Shown here: piece by piece, positions 44,862 to 54,174 of the stretch | How the letters are laid out: each line of letters begins with the position of its first letter | Position numbering within the stretch: the first letter of the stretch is position 1 | NCBI RefSeq assembly: GCF_016863095.1 | Contig: NZ_BOOF01000003.1 | Span: 186,001-250,000 of the forward strand | Reading direction: 5' to 3' | From: Microbispora siamensis | Lineage (GTDB): Bacteria; Actinomycetota; Actinomycetes; Streptosporangiales; Streptosporangiaceae | Length of the DNA stretch: 64,000 nt | Notes under the pieces: generated by a model | What the model saw: the letters and a program-made list of their open reading frames with translations, nothing else | Told to the model about the DNA's origin: nothing | Database searches by the model: none | Position numbers and translations under genes: made by a program

Positions 44862-46277
44862 ATGTTGAACTGGAACCGATCATCCGTTCTCGTCCGCAGG
44901 ACGGTTGGTTACTCCGCCGTCGCGGCACTGGTCTGCACGGGGGTCAGCGTGCTCTTCCTCTTCGTCGTGGGCAGCAAGGACGCCGACGCGGCCCGGGGCC
45001 GGGTCACCGGGGCGTGGGACCGGACCGTGCCCCTCATCAGGCAGGGATTCCTCCCCCCTGTGCTGCCGGCCGGCCAGGACATCGCGATCCAGGTCCTGGA
45101 CACACGCCAGCAGGTCGTCGCGTCCACGCCGCAACTCACGCGCAAGCCCCCGATGGCCACCTTCCACGCGACCAACGCAAGCGTGCATGCCGAACGGGTG
45201 TTGTGCCCTCCGGCCGGGCTGAAGGGCTGCATGACCGTCTTCTCGTACAAGGTCTATCAGCCGGACGGTCCTTGGCTCCTCTACGTGGCGGTGCCCACGG
45301 TCCCCTGGTACGGGAACACCGCGGCCCTGTCTTTCGCGATCGGCATGTCCCTGCTGACGACCGCGATGACGGCGGCCGGGACTTTCCATGTGGTCAAAAG
45401 GGATATGACCGCGGTGGACGCCATCCGCACGGAGCTGGCGGAGATCACCGCCACCCATCTCCACCGCCGGGTCCCCGTGGCGCACAACAACCAGGAAGAG
45501 ATCAAGCTCTTGGCCGGAACGGTGAACGACACCCTGGACCGGCTCGAAGGCGCGTACAAGCAACTGCGGCAGTTCACCTCGGACGCCTCCCACGACCTGC
45601 GCAGCCCCCTCACCGCAATGCGGGCTCAGCTCGAAGAGGCCCTCATGCACCCGCACGACACCGACTGGCCGAAGACGACCGCGGCGGTGCTCGCCGGGGT
45701 GGACCGGCTTCAGGCGATCGTGACCGACCTGCTGACCCTGGCCAGGCTGGACGCCCGCGCCCCCCTCGACCTCAGTGCGACCGACCTCGGCCGGCTGGTC
45801 GGCGGCGAGCTCGACCGCCGCACCTACCGAATGGAGATCGTGAGGGACTTCCAGCGGAACGTCTTCGTCGACTGCGACCGGCTGCGGATCACCCGGCTCC
45901 TGGTGAACCTGCTCGACAACGCCGAACGGCACGCCACCTCACAGATCACCGTCAGCGTGCGGGCCGACGGGCCGACGGCGACGCTGGAGGTCCTCGACGA
46001 CGGCGCCGGAATCGCCCCGGAACATCGGGAAAGGGTCTTCGACCGCTTCACCCGCCTGGACGCCTCGCGCGACCGGGACTCCGGGGGAACCGGGTTGGGG
46101 CTGGCGATCGCGCGGGAGATCGCAGAAGCACATCAGGGCACCTTGACCATCCAGGACAGCGAACGGGGAGCACGGTTCGTCCTGCGCCTCCCCGTCCGCG
46201 AAGCGCCGCAGATCACCGGCCGAAGCGAGCAACGTGCCGGTCACACCGGCCTCTTCAGTTCCCCGGTCCCGCGATGA
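44862..46277 (+). CDS. Orphan membrane sensor histidine kinase
   Basis: A 471-residue HisKA-type kinase. Two transmembrane helices (about residues 15-36 and 152-175) flank an extracytoplasmic domain with two cysteines, C115 and C123. A HAMP-like segment follows, then the dimerisation/phosphoacceptor helix with H244 (DASHDLRSPLTAMRAQ). The ATPase has N box NLLDNAERHA, G1 DDGAGI and G2 GGTGLGLAI. No response regulator gene adjoins it; the nearest, at 48457, belongs to a different kinase type. Confidence 0.9.
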   Translation: MLNWNRSSVLVRRTVGYSAVAALVCTGVSVLFLFVVGSKDADAARGRVTGAWDRTVPLIRQGFLPPVLPAGQDIAIQVLDTRQQVVASTPQLTRKPPMATFHATNASVHAERVLCPPAGLKGCMTVFSYKVYQPDGPWLLYVAVPTVPWYGNTAALSFAIGMSLLTTAMTAAGTFHVVKRDMTAVDAIRTELAEITATHLHRRVPVAHNNQEEIKLLAGTVNDTLDRLEGAYKQLRQFTSDASHDLRSPLTAMRAQLEEALMHPHDTDWPKTTAAVLAGVDRLQAIVTDLLTLARLDARAPLDLSATDLGRLVGGELDRRTYRMEIVRDFQRNVFVDCDRLRITRLLVNLLDNAERHATSQITVSVRADGPTATLEVLDDGAGIAPEHRERVFDRFTRLDASRDRDSGGTGLGLAIAREIAEAHQGTLTIQDSERGARFVLRLPVREAPQITGRSEQRAGHTGLFSSPVPR

Positions 46278-46397
46278 ACAGGCGTCGGCGCCGTACGAAC
46301 CGGGCGTCCTGGGACATCGTCCTGTTCGCCTGGGCATTTCGGTCGCTAGCCTGAGCCCGACTCGGCGCTCGCGCCGGAGGCGCGAAGGAGGCGGGCA

Positions 46398-48485
46398 GTG
46401 CGGCGTACGGCGTGGGCGGTCTGCGTGCTCAGCCTGCTCCTGGTCGCCGAGGCCCTGGTGCTCGGTCACCGCAACGGCGCCGGGCTGTTCGCCCAGAGCC
46501 ACCTCCTCTTCGTCACCGCCTGCGCGCTGGTCGGCGGCCTGATCTCCGCCGAACGTCCGGGCAACGCCGTCGGGTGGCTGATGGCGACGTGCGGCCTGTG
46601 TTTCGCGCTGCTCGACGCGACCGGGCACTACGCGCTGGCCGGGCTGCCGTTCGCGACGCCGATGGCCTGGCCGCAGACGTGGCTGTGGGTCCCCGCAAAC
46701 CTGTCGGTCGCCGCCGTGCCGGCCTTCTTCCCGTCGGGACGGCCGTCGTCGCCCGGGTGGCGGGCGGCCCTGTGGGCGCTCGCCGCCATCGCCGCCGCGA
46801 CGACCGCGCTGAGCGCCCTGCTGCCCGGCCCGAGCCACCAGCTCGGATGGGGGACTCCGCTGCCGAATCCCCTTGGAGTGCCCGCGCTCGCCGCCGTCTC
46901 CCCGTTCGTCGAGCCGCTGACGACCGGGCTCATGGGTGCCCTGTTCCTGGCGGGCGCGGCCGGTCTCGTACGGCGGGCCGGGCGCGGCGACGCCGACGAA
47001 CGGGTGCAGCTGAAGTGGCTCGGGTACGCCGCGGGGCTCGCCGGGCTGATCGTCGCGGGGCGGCTGGCCGCGGGGTTGTCCGACGGCGACCCGCGCTCCA
47101 TCTGGCCGATCACCAGCCCGTTCTGGGAGCTCATGGGGACGTTCGCGGCCTGCCTGCTCCCTGCCGCCGCCGCGGTGGCGGTGCTGCGGCACGGCCTGTT
47201 CGACATCGACCTCGTCATCAACCGCACGCTCGTCTACGTGCTGCTGTCGGCGTGCGTGTTCGGCGGTTACGTGCTCGTGGTCACCTATCTCGGCGCCGTG
47301 TTCCGCGCGGCGGACGGGCTGCCGGTGTCGGTGGCCGCCGCCGGGGTGGTCGCCGTCGTCTTCGCGCCGCTGCGCGAGCGGCTGCAACGCGCCGTCAACC
47401 TGGTGATGTACGGCAGGCGCGACGATCCGTACGCGGCGCTGGCCCTGCTGGGCAGGCGCCTCGAAGAGGCGGCGGAGCCGGGCGCGGTGCTGGCCGCGGC
47501 GGCCCGGTCGGTGGCGGAGGCGCTGCGCCTGCCGCACGTCGCGGTCGAGGTCGCCGGAGGGCCGACCCACGCGTACGGCGTGCCCTCCCCCGGCGCCGTA
47601 CGGCTGCCGCTCGTGCACCGGGGCGAGCCGGTGGGCGACCTGGTCCTGTCTCCGCGCCCGGGCGAGAGCGGGCTCGGCGCGAGAGACCGCCGGGTTCTCG
47701 CCGACCTCGCCAGGCAGACGGGGATCGCCGTGCACGCCGTACGGCTGTCGGCGGACCTGCAGCGCTCGCGTGAACGGCTGGTGGCGGCCCGCGAGGAGGA
47801 GCGGCGGCGGCTGCGGCGCGACCTGCACGACGGCCTCGGGCCGACCCTGGCCGCGCTGACCATGCGGGCGGAGGCCGTGCAGGACATGGTGCGCGACCCG
47901 GACGCCCTGGCGATGCTCGAGGAGATCATGACGGACGCCCGCACGGCGATGGCCGACGTACGGACGCTGGTGGATGGGCTGCGGCCACCGGCCCTCGACA
48001 CGCTGGGCCTGGCCGGGGCGATCAGGTCGCACGCGGCCCGGCTGCCCGGCGTCGAGGCCGACGTCGAGATCGACGGATCCCTCCCGGCGCTCCCCGCGGC
48101 AGTGGAGGTGGCGGCGTACCGGATCGCGGCCGAGGCGCTGGCGAACGCGCGCCGCCACGCCGGAGCCGGGCGGATGCGCGTACGGCTCGGCATGACCGGC
48201 GACGTGCTCGAAGTGGAGGTCGCCGACGAGGGCGGCGAGCCGCTCACGGACGGCGGTGGGAGCGGGGTCGGCACGGCGTCGATGCGCGAGCGGGCCGCCG
48301 AACTCGGCGGCACCTGCGTGATCGGCCCGCGGCCCGGTGGCGGGACGCGGGTGCTGGCCCGCCTTCCGACGCGAATCACGGCACAGAACACGGCACAGGG
48401 CACCGTGCGGGACACGGCCGGTGCCACGGCAGGGGACACGAGACGGGAGGCGGGCGATGGAGCCGATCCGCGTGCTGCTGGTTGA
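46398..48485 (+). CDS. NarL-type sensor histidine kinase (HisKA_3)
   Basis: A 695-residue protein from GTG 46398 (GAAGGAGG upstream). The N-terminal 330 residues hold about ten hydrophobic helices, then a GAF-like segment (about 345-450). The HisKA_3 phosphoacceptor is H477 (EEERRRLRRDLHDGLGPTLAAL, split at the DLHDGLGP core), followed by a shorter HATPase with DEGGEPL and GVGTASMRERA. The 3' end overlaps the response regulator by 29 bases. A tail of degenerate Thr/Ala repeats (TAQNTAQGTVRDTAG) follows the ATPase. Confidence 0.92.
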   Translation: MRRTAWAVCVLSLLLVAEALVLGHRNGAGLFAQSHLLFVTACALVGGLISAERPGNAVGWLMATCGLCFALLDATGHYALAGLPFATPMAWPQTWLWVPANLSVAAVPAFFPSGRPSSPGWRAALWALAAIAAATTALSALLPGPSHQLGWGTPLPNPLGVPALAAVSPFVEPLTTGLMGALFLAGAAGLVRRAGRGDADERVQLKWLGYAAGLAGLIVAGRLAAGLSDGDPRSIWPITSPFWELMGTFAACLLPAAAAVAVLRHGLFDIDLVINRTLVYVLLSACVFGGYVLVVTYLGAVFRAADGLPVSVAAAGVVAVVFAPLRERLQRAVNLVMYGRRDDPYAALALLGRRLEEAAEPGAVLAAAARSVAEALRLPHVAVEVAGGPTHAYGVPSPGAVRLPLVHRGEPVGDLVLSPRPGESGLGARDRRVLADLARQTGIAVHAVRLSADLQRSRERLVAAREEERRRLRRDLHDGLGPTLAALTMRAEAVQDMVRDPDALAMLEEIMTDARTAMADVRTLVDGLRPPALDTLGLAGAIRSHAARLPGVEADVEIDGSLPALPAAVEVAAYRIAAEALANARRHAGAGRMRVRLGMTGDVLEVEVADEGGEPLTDGGGSGVGTASMRERAAELGGTCVIGPRPGGGTRVLARLPTRITAQNTAQGTVRDTAGATAGDTRREAGDGADPRAAG

Positions 48486-49092
48486 CGACCACGCGGCCTT
48501 CCGGGCGGGGCTGCGCGCGCTCCTGCGGCCGGTGGAGGAGATGGAGGTCGCCGACGAGGCGGCCAGCGGCGAGCAGGCCCTCGCCCTCCTCCCCCGCGTG
48601 CAGCCCGACGTCGTGCTGATGGACCTCGCCATGCCCGGCATGGGCGGGGTGGCGGCGACCGAGCGGATCACGAGGGACAACCCGCACGTGCGGGTCCTGG
48701 TGCTGAGCATGGCGGACGACGACGCGGTCTTCGCGGCAGTGCGTGCGGGGGCGCGCGGATACGTGCTCAAGGGCGCGCGCCGGGCCGAGCTCGTACGTGC
48801 GATCCGGGCCGTGGCCGAGGGTGAGGCGATCTTCGGCCCCGCTCTCGCCGGACGGCTGATGGGATATTTCTCCGATCTCGCGAGGAAGCCGGAGCCGAGC
48901 TTCCCCGAACTCACCCCGCGTGAACGGGAGATCCTTGGCCTGGTCGCCGGCCATCTGACGAACGTCCAGATCGCGGCCCGGCTCGGGCTCAGCCAGAAGA
49001 CCGTGCGCAACCACGTGTCCAGCATCTTCGCGAAGCTGCGCGTGGCCGACCGGGCCGAGGCGATCATGCGGGCCAGGGAATCGGGCCTCTAG
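48457..49092 (+). CDS. NarL/FixJ-family response regulator
   Basis: A 211-residue partner of the preceding kinase. ATG 48457 is preceded by GGGAGG. Receiver domain with acidic pocket D10/D11 and phosphoacceptor D56 (VLMDLAMPGMGG), and K in LKGARR. C-terminal LuxR-type helix-turn-helix: LTPREREILGLVAGHLTNVQ, then LSQKTVRNHVSSIFAKL. Targets unknown. Confidence 0.94.
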   Translation: MEPIRVLLVDDHAAFRAGLRALLRPVEEMEVADEAASGEQALALLPRVQPDVVLMDLAMPGMGGVAATERITRDNPHVRVLVLSMADDDAVFAAVRAGARGYVLKGARRAELVRAIRAVAEGEAIFGPALAGRLMGYFSDLARKPEPSFPELTPREREILGLVAGHLTNVQIAARLGLSQKTVRNHVSSIFAKLRVADRAEAIMRARESGL

Positions 49093-49256
49093 CTCGAGCT
49101 TCGGCAGGCGGCCAGGATCAGCCAGGAGGCGTGGCTCCCGGACATCGAAGCGGATCGCCGCCGCTTGACCTCAGTCGTCCGATGTACACGGGGTCAACCC
49201 TGGGGGCAGCAGGAGGAGGCCGGGTGCCGAAATCGGTGCCGGAGGGCGAAGCCGGC

Positions 49257-49901
49257 TTACGCGGCGCGCCAGTCGTCCACGGGCATGCGCAGGACCTTCA
49301 GCGCGACGGCGCCGAACGCGGCGAGGTGGAACAGCGACCCGATGGCCTGAACGGCCGGCGGCTGCCCCATCGTGAGGAACGGCCCGCAGACGCCCGCGAG
49401 CGCCGCCACCGGGACCCACCACGGAGCCCGCCGCACCGCCGCCAGGCCCGCCAGGAGCACCAGCAGGCCCACATGGGTGAGGAAGCCCGGCAGGAGGATG
49501 CCGTACACGAACCCGCCGAGCGCGCCGGCCACCTCGGTCACCCTGGCGGCCGGGGCGTCCGGAAGGGTGAGCGCCAGCGCCAGGTCGTAGAAGTCGGTCA
49601 TGAACAGGCAGGTGGCGGTGACCGCGCCGATCAGGCCGACGGCCGCGCCGATGTTGCCCGTGCGCGGCGCCCGTGTACGGAGCAGATGGGCGAGGCCGAG
49701 GATCACCGGGACCAGGCAGACGGTCGCCCACTGGAACAGCAGCGCGCTCGCCTGCACCTGCACCGGACTGGCGCGGAACACCGCGGGATCGTGCTCGGTG
49801 CCCGGCGGCGAGGTCAGGAAGGCCAGGCCGAGCAGGACGGGCCACGCCAGCATGGCCGCGCCCGCAACGGTCTTCCGAAACAGATCCGGATTTTTCAGCA
49901 T
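49257..49901 (-). CDS. Small multi-pass membrane protein
   Basis: A 214-residue protein from ATG 49901 with AGGAG 6 bases upstream. Six to seven hydrophobic helices, no transporter motif. The loop after helix 2 contains TRAPRTGN. I do not recognise a characterised family. Convergent with the response regulator, with a 164-base gap holding no gene; the opposite flank is the gluA upstream region. Confidence 0.75.
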   Translation of the reverse strand: MLKNPDLFRKTVAGAAMLAWPVLLGLAFLTSPPGTEHDPAVFRASPVQVQASALLFQWATVCLVPVILGLAHLLRTRAPRTGNIGAAVGLIGAVTATCLFMTDFYDLALALTLPDAPAARVTEVAGALGGFVYGILLPGFLTHVGLLVLLAGLAAVRRAPWWVPVAALAGVCGPFLTMGQPPAVQAIGSLFHLAAFGAVALKVLRMPVDDWRAA

Positions 49902-50075
49902 CTGTGCTCCTACACGATGAGAGGTCGGCAGGAGCAAAGCGGGACCGTGTCCCGGGCCGCATGGGGCGGGCCGTACGGACAAACCGGGAGTGATGTCCTG
50001 AGCAGCCGGGATGTGATCTATTCGGTACCGGCCCGTTAGTGACTCGGCGACCTTGACCCCCCTACGTTGTTGACC

Positions 50076-50831
50076 ATGACGGAGATCAGTGGTTCCGACC
50101 CGCTTGTCAGGCTGGAGGGAGTCAACAAGCATTTCGGTCCCCTGCATGTGCTCAGGGACATCGACCTGAGCGTGGGCCGGGGTGAGGTGGTCGTCGTCAT
50201 CGGCCCCTCCGGCAGCGGCAAGTCCACGTTGTGCCGGGTGATCAACCGGCTGGAGACGATCGACACCGGGACCATCGTCTTCGACGGCCGGGAACTGCCC
50301 GCGGAGGGCAGGGCTCTGGCCCGCCTGCGGTCCGAGGTCGGGATGGTGTTCCAGTCCTTCAACCTCTTCTCCCACAAGACGATCCTGGAGAACGTCACGC
50401 TCGGCCCGACCCGGGTGCGGAAGATCTCCCGGCAGCAGGCCGAGCAGCGGGGCATGGAACTGCTCGAACGGGTCGGCATCGCCTCACAGGCGGGCAAGTA
50501 TCCCGCCCAGTTGTCCGGCGGCCAGCAGCAGCGCGCGGCCATCGCCCGCGCGCTGGCCATGGACCCCAAGATGATCCTTTTCGACGAGCCCACCTCGGCC
50601 CTCGACCCCGAGATGGTCCAGGAGGTGCTCGACGTGATGACCGGCCTGGCCAAGGACGGCATGACGATGATGGTCGTCACGCACGAGATGGGCTTCGCCC
50701 GCCGGGCGGCCAACCGGATCGTGTTCATGGCCGACGGCCAGATCGTCGAGGAGGGGTCGCCCTCGGAGTTCTTCACCCAGCCGAGCACCGAGCGCGCCCG
50801 CGACTTCCTCTCCAAGATCCTCACACACTGA
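50076..50831 (+). CDS. gluA: Glutamate/polar amino acid ABC transporter ATPase
   Basis: A 251-residue ATPase of the PAAT group. Walker A GPSGSGKST, Q-loop VFQSFNLFSH, signature LSGGQQQR, Walker B LFDEPTSALDPEMV, switch THEMGFA. ATG 50076 has no clear ribosome site and lies close to a TACGTT hexamer at about 50063, so a leaderless mRNA is possible. First gene of a four-gene glutamate-uptake operon of the Corynebacterium/Streptomyces gluABCD order. Confidence 0.94.
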   Translation: MTEISGSDPLVRLEGVNKHFGPLHVLRDIDLSVGRGEVVVVIGPSGSGKSTLCRVINRLETIDTGTIVFDGRELPAEGRALARLRSEVGMVFQSFNLFSHKTILENVTLGPTRVRKISRQQAEQRGMELLERVGIASQAGKYPAQLSGGQQQRAAIARALAMDPKMILFDEPTSALDPEMVQEVLDVMTGLAKDGMTMMVVTHEMGFARRAANRIVFMADGQIVEEGSPSEFFTQPSTERARDFLSKILTH

Positions 50832-50890
50832 TCCTCAGCTCAGTGATCCCAGCTCACGACAAGCTCCACAAGAAGCGAAAGGTGACGCGG

Positions 50891-51724
50891 ATGCGATTCG
50901 GAGCCGGCCTGCTCGCGCTGGCCGCCCTGGCCACCGGCCTCACGGCCTGCGGCAACTCCGGTGCGGACTCGATCGTCGACAAGGCCAAGAACGACAAGAA
51001 GCTCGTCATCGGCATCAAGATCGACCAGCCGGGCTGGGGACTGAAGAAGCCCGACGGCAGCTACGGCGGGTTCGACGTCGACGTGGCGAGGTACGTCGCC
51101 AAGGAACTCGGCGTGCCGGAGAGCGGGATCACGTTCAAGGAGGCCCAGTCGGCCAACCGTGAGCCGTTCATCCAGCAGGGCCAGGTGGACATGGTCGTGG
51201 CGACCTACTCCATCACCGACGAGCGCAAGAAGAAGATCTCCTTCGCCGGGCCGTACCTGGTCACCGGGCAGGACATCCTCGTCCGCGCCGACGACACCTC
51301 GATCACCGGGGTCGACTCGCTCAAGGACAAGAAGGTCTGCGGCGCGCAGGGCTCGTCGTCGCCCAAGCGCCTCGCCGAGAAGTTCGGCGCGGAGTGGGAG
51401 TCCAAGAACCTCACCCAGCAGCAGGGGTACGGCGCGTGCCTGCCGCTGCTGGAGAACAAGCAGGTCGACGCGATCTCCACGGACGCGACGATCCTCGCCG
51501 GGTTCGCCGCCCAGTTCCCCGGCAAGTTCAAGCTGATCGGCCAGCCGTTCAGCGAGGAGAAGTACGGCATCGGCATCAAGAAGGACGACAAGGCCGGCCG
51601 CGACGCGATCAACAACGCGATCGAGAAGTTCTTCAAGGACGGCAGCTGGCGCAAGGCCCTCGACGCCAACCTCGGCGAGTTCGGCAAGTACTTCACCTCG
51701 CCGCCGTCCGTCGAACGGTACTAG
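50891..51724 (+). CDS. gluB: Glutamate ABC transporter substrate-binding lipoprotein
   Basis: A 277-residue lipoprotein (MRFGAGLLALAALATGLTAC). SBP_bac_3 fold with GGFDVDVARYVAKELG and, in the ligand pocket, ATYSITDERKKKISFAGPYL, the S-T-R motif that grips the amino acid alpha-carboxyl. C-terminus EKYGIGIKK. It captures glutamate or a related acid for GluC/GluD. The later gene at 53384 is a reduced paralogue. Confidence 0.93.
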   Translation: MRFGAGLLALAALATGLTACGNSGADSIVDKAKNDKKLVIGIKIDQPGWGLKKPDGSYGGFDVDVARYVAKELGVPESGITFKEAQSANREPFIQQGQVDMVVATYSITDERKKKISFAGPYLVTGQDILVRADDTSITGVDSLKDKKVCGAQGSSSPKRLAEKFGAEWESKNLTQQQGYGACLPLLENKQVDAISTDATILAGFAAQFPGKFKLIGQPFSEEKYGIGIKKDDKAGRDAINNAIEKFFKDGSWRKALDANLGEFGKYFTSPPSVERY

Positions 51725-51757
51725 AGCACCGATAGCGGCACTGGAAGGAGGCCGGCG

Positions 51758-52429
51758 GTGGAGGCCGTCGTCGACGAGCTTCCCGTCATCCTCGGCGCGT
51801 TCTGGCTGACGGTGAAGCTCACGGTGGTCAGCGGGGTGATCTCGCTGGTCTGGGGGATCGTGCTGGCGGCCATGCGCGTCAGTCCGCTGCCGGTGCTGAG
51901 AGGGGCGGGCGCGCTGTACGTCAACGTGCTGCGCAACACGCCCCTCACACTGATCATCGTGTTCTGCGGTCTCGGCCTGGGCACGGTGATGAACGTCCAG
52001 TTCTCCCGGGACGACCTGTCGCTCAACAGCTTCTGGCTGTCGATCATCGGGTTGTCCGCCTACACCTCCGCCTTCGTGTGCGAGGTCGTCAGGTCCGGGA
52101 TCAACACCGTGCCGCTCGGGCAGGCGGAGGCGGCCCGGGCGATCGGGCTGACGTTCCTGCAGACGCTCCGCCTGGTGATCCTCCCCCAGGCGGTGCGCAC
52201 GGTCATCGCGCCGCTCGGGAGCCTGCTGAACGCGCTGGTCAAGAACACGACGGTCGCGGCCGCGATCGGCGTCATGGAGGCGGCGCTGCGGATGAAGAAC
52301 CTGTTCGACGCCCACGGAGACGCGATCATTCCCATCTTCCTCGGCTTCGCCGCCGGGTTCGTCGTGCTGACCCTGCCCATGAACCTGCTGTCCGGCCGCC
52401 TCGCGCGGCGCCTGGCGGTGGTCCGATGA
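51758..52429 (+). CDS. gluC: Glutamate ABC transporter permease
   Basis: A 223-residue permease from GTG 51758 after GGAAGGAGG. Four to five membrane helices, NVLRNTPLTLIIVF near helix 3 and the coupling loop GQAEAARAIGLTFLQTLRLVILPQA. Overlaps gluD by 4 bases. Confidence 0.93.
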   Translation: MEAVVDELPVILGAFWLTVKLTVVSGVISLVWGIVLAAMRVSPLPVLRGAGALYVNVLRNTPLTLIIVFCGLGLGTVMNVQFSRDDLSLNSFWLSIIGLSAYTSAFVCEVVRSGINTVPLGQAEAARAIGLTFLQTLRLVILPQAVRTVIAPLGSLLNALVKNTTVAAAIGVMEAALRMKNLFDAHGDAIIPIFLGFAAGFVVLTLPMNLLSGRLARRLAVVR

Positions 52430-53304
52430 CCGAGCGCGGCGCCACCGTCCTGTACGACGTCCCGGGCCCGCGCGCCCGCCTGCGCAACAACGCGCTGACC
52501 CTCGCGTTCGGCGTCGTCCTGCTGCTGGTCGCGTACTTCGTGTGGACCAAGTTCGACGAGAAGGGCCAGTGGGACGGCAAGCTGTGGCAGCCGTTCCTGC
52601 GCGCCGACACCTGGACCGAGCTGATCCTGCCCGGCCTGCTCAACACGCTGGCCGCCGCCGCGGTCGCCGCGGTGCTCGCGCTGCTGTTCGGGGCCGTGTT
52701 CGGCATCGCCCGCCTGTCGGACCACCGCTGGGTGCGAATCCCGGCCGCGGTGGTCGTCGAGGCCTTCCGCGCGGTCCCGGTGCTCATGCTGATCTTCTTC
52801 GCCCAGTACGGCGGGAGCCTGGCCGGGCTGGTCGTCACCGAGTTCGCGGCCGTGGTCTTCGGCCTCACGGTCTACAACGGGTCGGTCCTGGCCGAGATCG
52901 TGCGCGCGGGCATCCTCGCCGTGCCGCGCGGCCAGGCCGAGGCGGGATCCGCCATCGGCCTGCGCAAGAACCAGGTGATGCGGCTGATCCTGCTGCCGCA
53001 GGCGGTCACCGCGATGATGCCCGCGATCGTCAGCCAGCTCGTGGTGCTGCTCAAGGACACCGCGCTCGGGTTCGTCGTGGCGTACGCCGACCTGCTGAAC
53101 GCGGGCGCCCGCGTGGTGCCGGCCAACTACGCCAACCTGATCCCGTCGGTCATCGTCATCGCGGCGGTCTACATCGCGATCAACCTGGCGCTGGGCTACC
53201 TCGCCACGTGGCTGGAACGGCGCAGCAGGCGCAGCCGCAAGGTCGCGGCCGACCCGGCCGCCGCCGAGGCGGCCGCGGGCGGCGAGGTCGCGCTGATGCG
53301 CTGA
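52426..53304 (+). CDS. gluD: Glutamate ABC transporter permease
   Basis: A 292-residue permease from ATG 52426 (overlapping gluC stop). An extra N-terminal helix (TLAFGVVLLLVAYFVW) precedes the BPD_transp_1 core, with VEAFRAVPVLMLIFF and the coupling loop GQAEAGSAIGLRKNQVMRLI. A short basic/alanine tail ends the protein. Confidence 0.93.
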   Translation: MTERGATVLYDVPGPRARLRNNALTLAFGVVLLLVAYFVWTKFDEKGQWDGKLWQPFLRADTWTELILPGLLNTLAAAAVAAVLALLFGAVFGIARLSDHRWVRIPAAVVVEAFRAVPVLMLIFFAQYGGSLAGLVVTEFAAVVFGLTVYNGSVLAEIVRAGILAVPRGQAEAGSAIGLRKNQVMRLILLPQAVTAMMPAIVSQLVVLLKDTALGFVVAYADLLNAGARVVPANYANLIPSVIVIAAVYIAINLALGYLATWLERRSRRSRKVAADPAAAEAAAGGEVALMR

Positions 53305-53319
53305 CCCGTAGGGCTCGCG

Positions 53320-53337
53320 GGCAAAGGGATCTTTGCC
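53320..53337 (+). terminator. Hairpin after gluD
   Basis: GGCAAAG / CTTTGCC, a 7-base perfect stem with loop GGAT, 16 bases after the gluD stop and before the paralogous binding-protein gene. Terminator or attenuator. Confidence 0.45.
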
Positions 53338-53383
53338 GTGTCGCTGCTGGCAAGGGGACGCACGCGACCTCGATATTGAGCGC

Positions 53384-54121
53384 GTGTGGCGTGGCGTTGC
53401 CGTGGTCGGCGTCCTGGCGGCCGCGTTCCTGACCGGTGGATGCGGGAACGACGGCACGCTGGTCGTCGCCGTGCGTCCCGGGCAGCCGGGCCTGGTCACC
53501 CGGCTCCCCGACGGGCGCTACAGCGGCTTCGACATCGAGGTCGCGCAGTACGTCGCCAGGGCGCTCGGCTACCGCGACGACCAGGTCGTCTACACGCTCG
53601 ACACCACGCGGGCCGATCTCGTCGTCGGCGCCACCGGCCCGCCGGGCTCCCGGTACGTCGCCGGCCCCTACCTCGTCACCAGCACCGACGTCCTCGTCCG
53701 GACCGGCGACCTGTCCATCCGCCGCCCGCGCGACCTCGCCCGCAAGCGCGTCTGCGCCACCCGGGAGTCCGCCGAGCCGCTCGTGAAGAGGTTCGGCACC
53801 CGGTGGCGGCGGTTCTTCCTCGCCGAGGCGAACCTGCCCGCGGCCTGTGCGCCGCTGCTCGCCTCCGGCCGGACCGACGCGATCGTGGCCGACGCCCCCG
53901 TGCTCGCCGGGCTGTCGGCGCAGTATCCCGGCAAGTTCCGGTTCAGCGGCAGGTCTCTGGCCACCGAGAAGTACGGCATCGCCACCGGGACGGCCGCGCT
54001 GCGCGACCAGGTCGAGGAGGCGCTGCGCCGGATGTTCGACGACGGCACCTGGAAGCGCACGGTCATCGACCAGCTCGGCGCGCTCGCCACCCGCTATACC
54101 ACTCCCCCGTCCCTCGACTGA
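53384..54121 (+). CDS. Shortened paralogue of the glutamate-binding lipoprotein
   Basis: A 245-residue protein from GTG 53384 with lipobox LTGGC. Clear homology to GluB: GRYSGFDIEVAQYVARALG, VAGPYLVTSTDVLVR and PGKFRFSGRSLATEKYGIA. It lacks about 10 residues before the first ligand strand. The pocket segment that reads SITDERKKK in GluB is reduced to GATGPPGSR, so the conserved T/R carboxyl clamp is missing or moved. It may bind a different ligand or act as a sensor/decoy for the same permease. A longer start at TTG 53333 would overlap the hairpin. Confidence 0.85.
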   Translation: MWRGVAVVGVLAAAFLTGGCGNDGTLVVAVRPGQPGLVTRLPDGRYSGFDIEVAQYVARALGYRDDQVVYTLDTTRADLVVGATGPPGSRYVAGPYLVTSTDVLVRTGDLSIRRPRDLARKRVCATRESAEPLVKRFGTRWRRFFLAEANLPAACAPLLASGRTDAIVADAPVLAGLSAQYPGKFRFSGRSLATEKYGIATGTAALRDQVEEALRRMFDDGTWKRTVIDQLGALATRYTTPPSLD

Positions 54122-54174
54122 TGCGTTGCCGCATTCCCGCCCCCGGGGACGGGCCCGTCCGGCAGGATGCGGTC

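Noticed and set aside
45939-49067. 1042-codon minus-strand frame over the NarL-type kinase and regulator
   Set aside because: Shadow of the third-position GC pattern; no recognisable domain and Arg/Pro/His-rich throughout.
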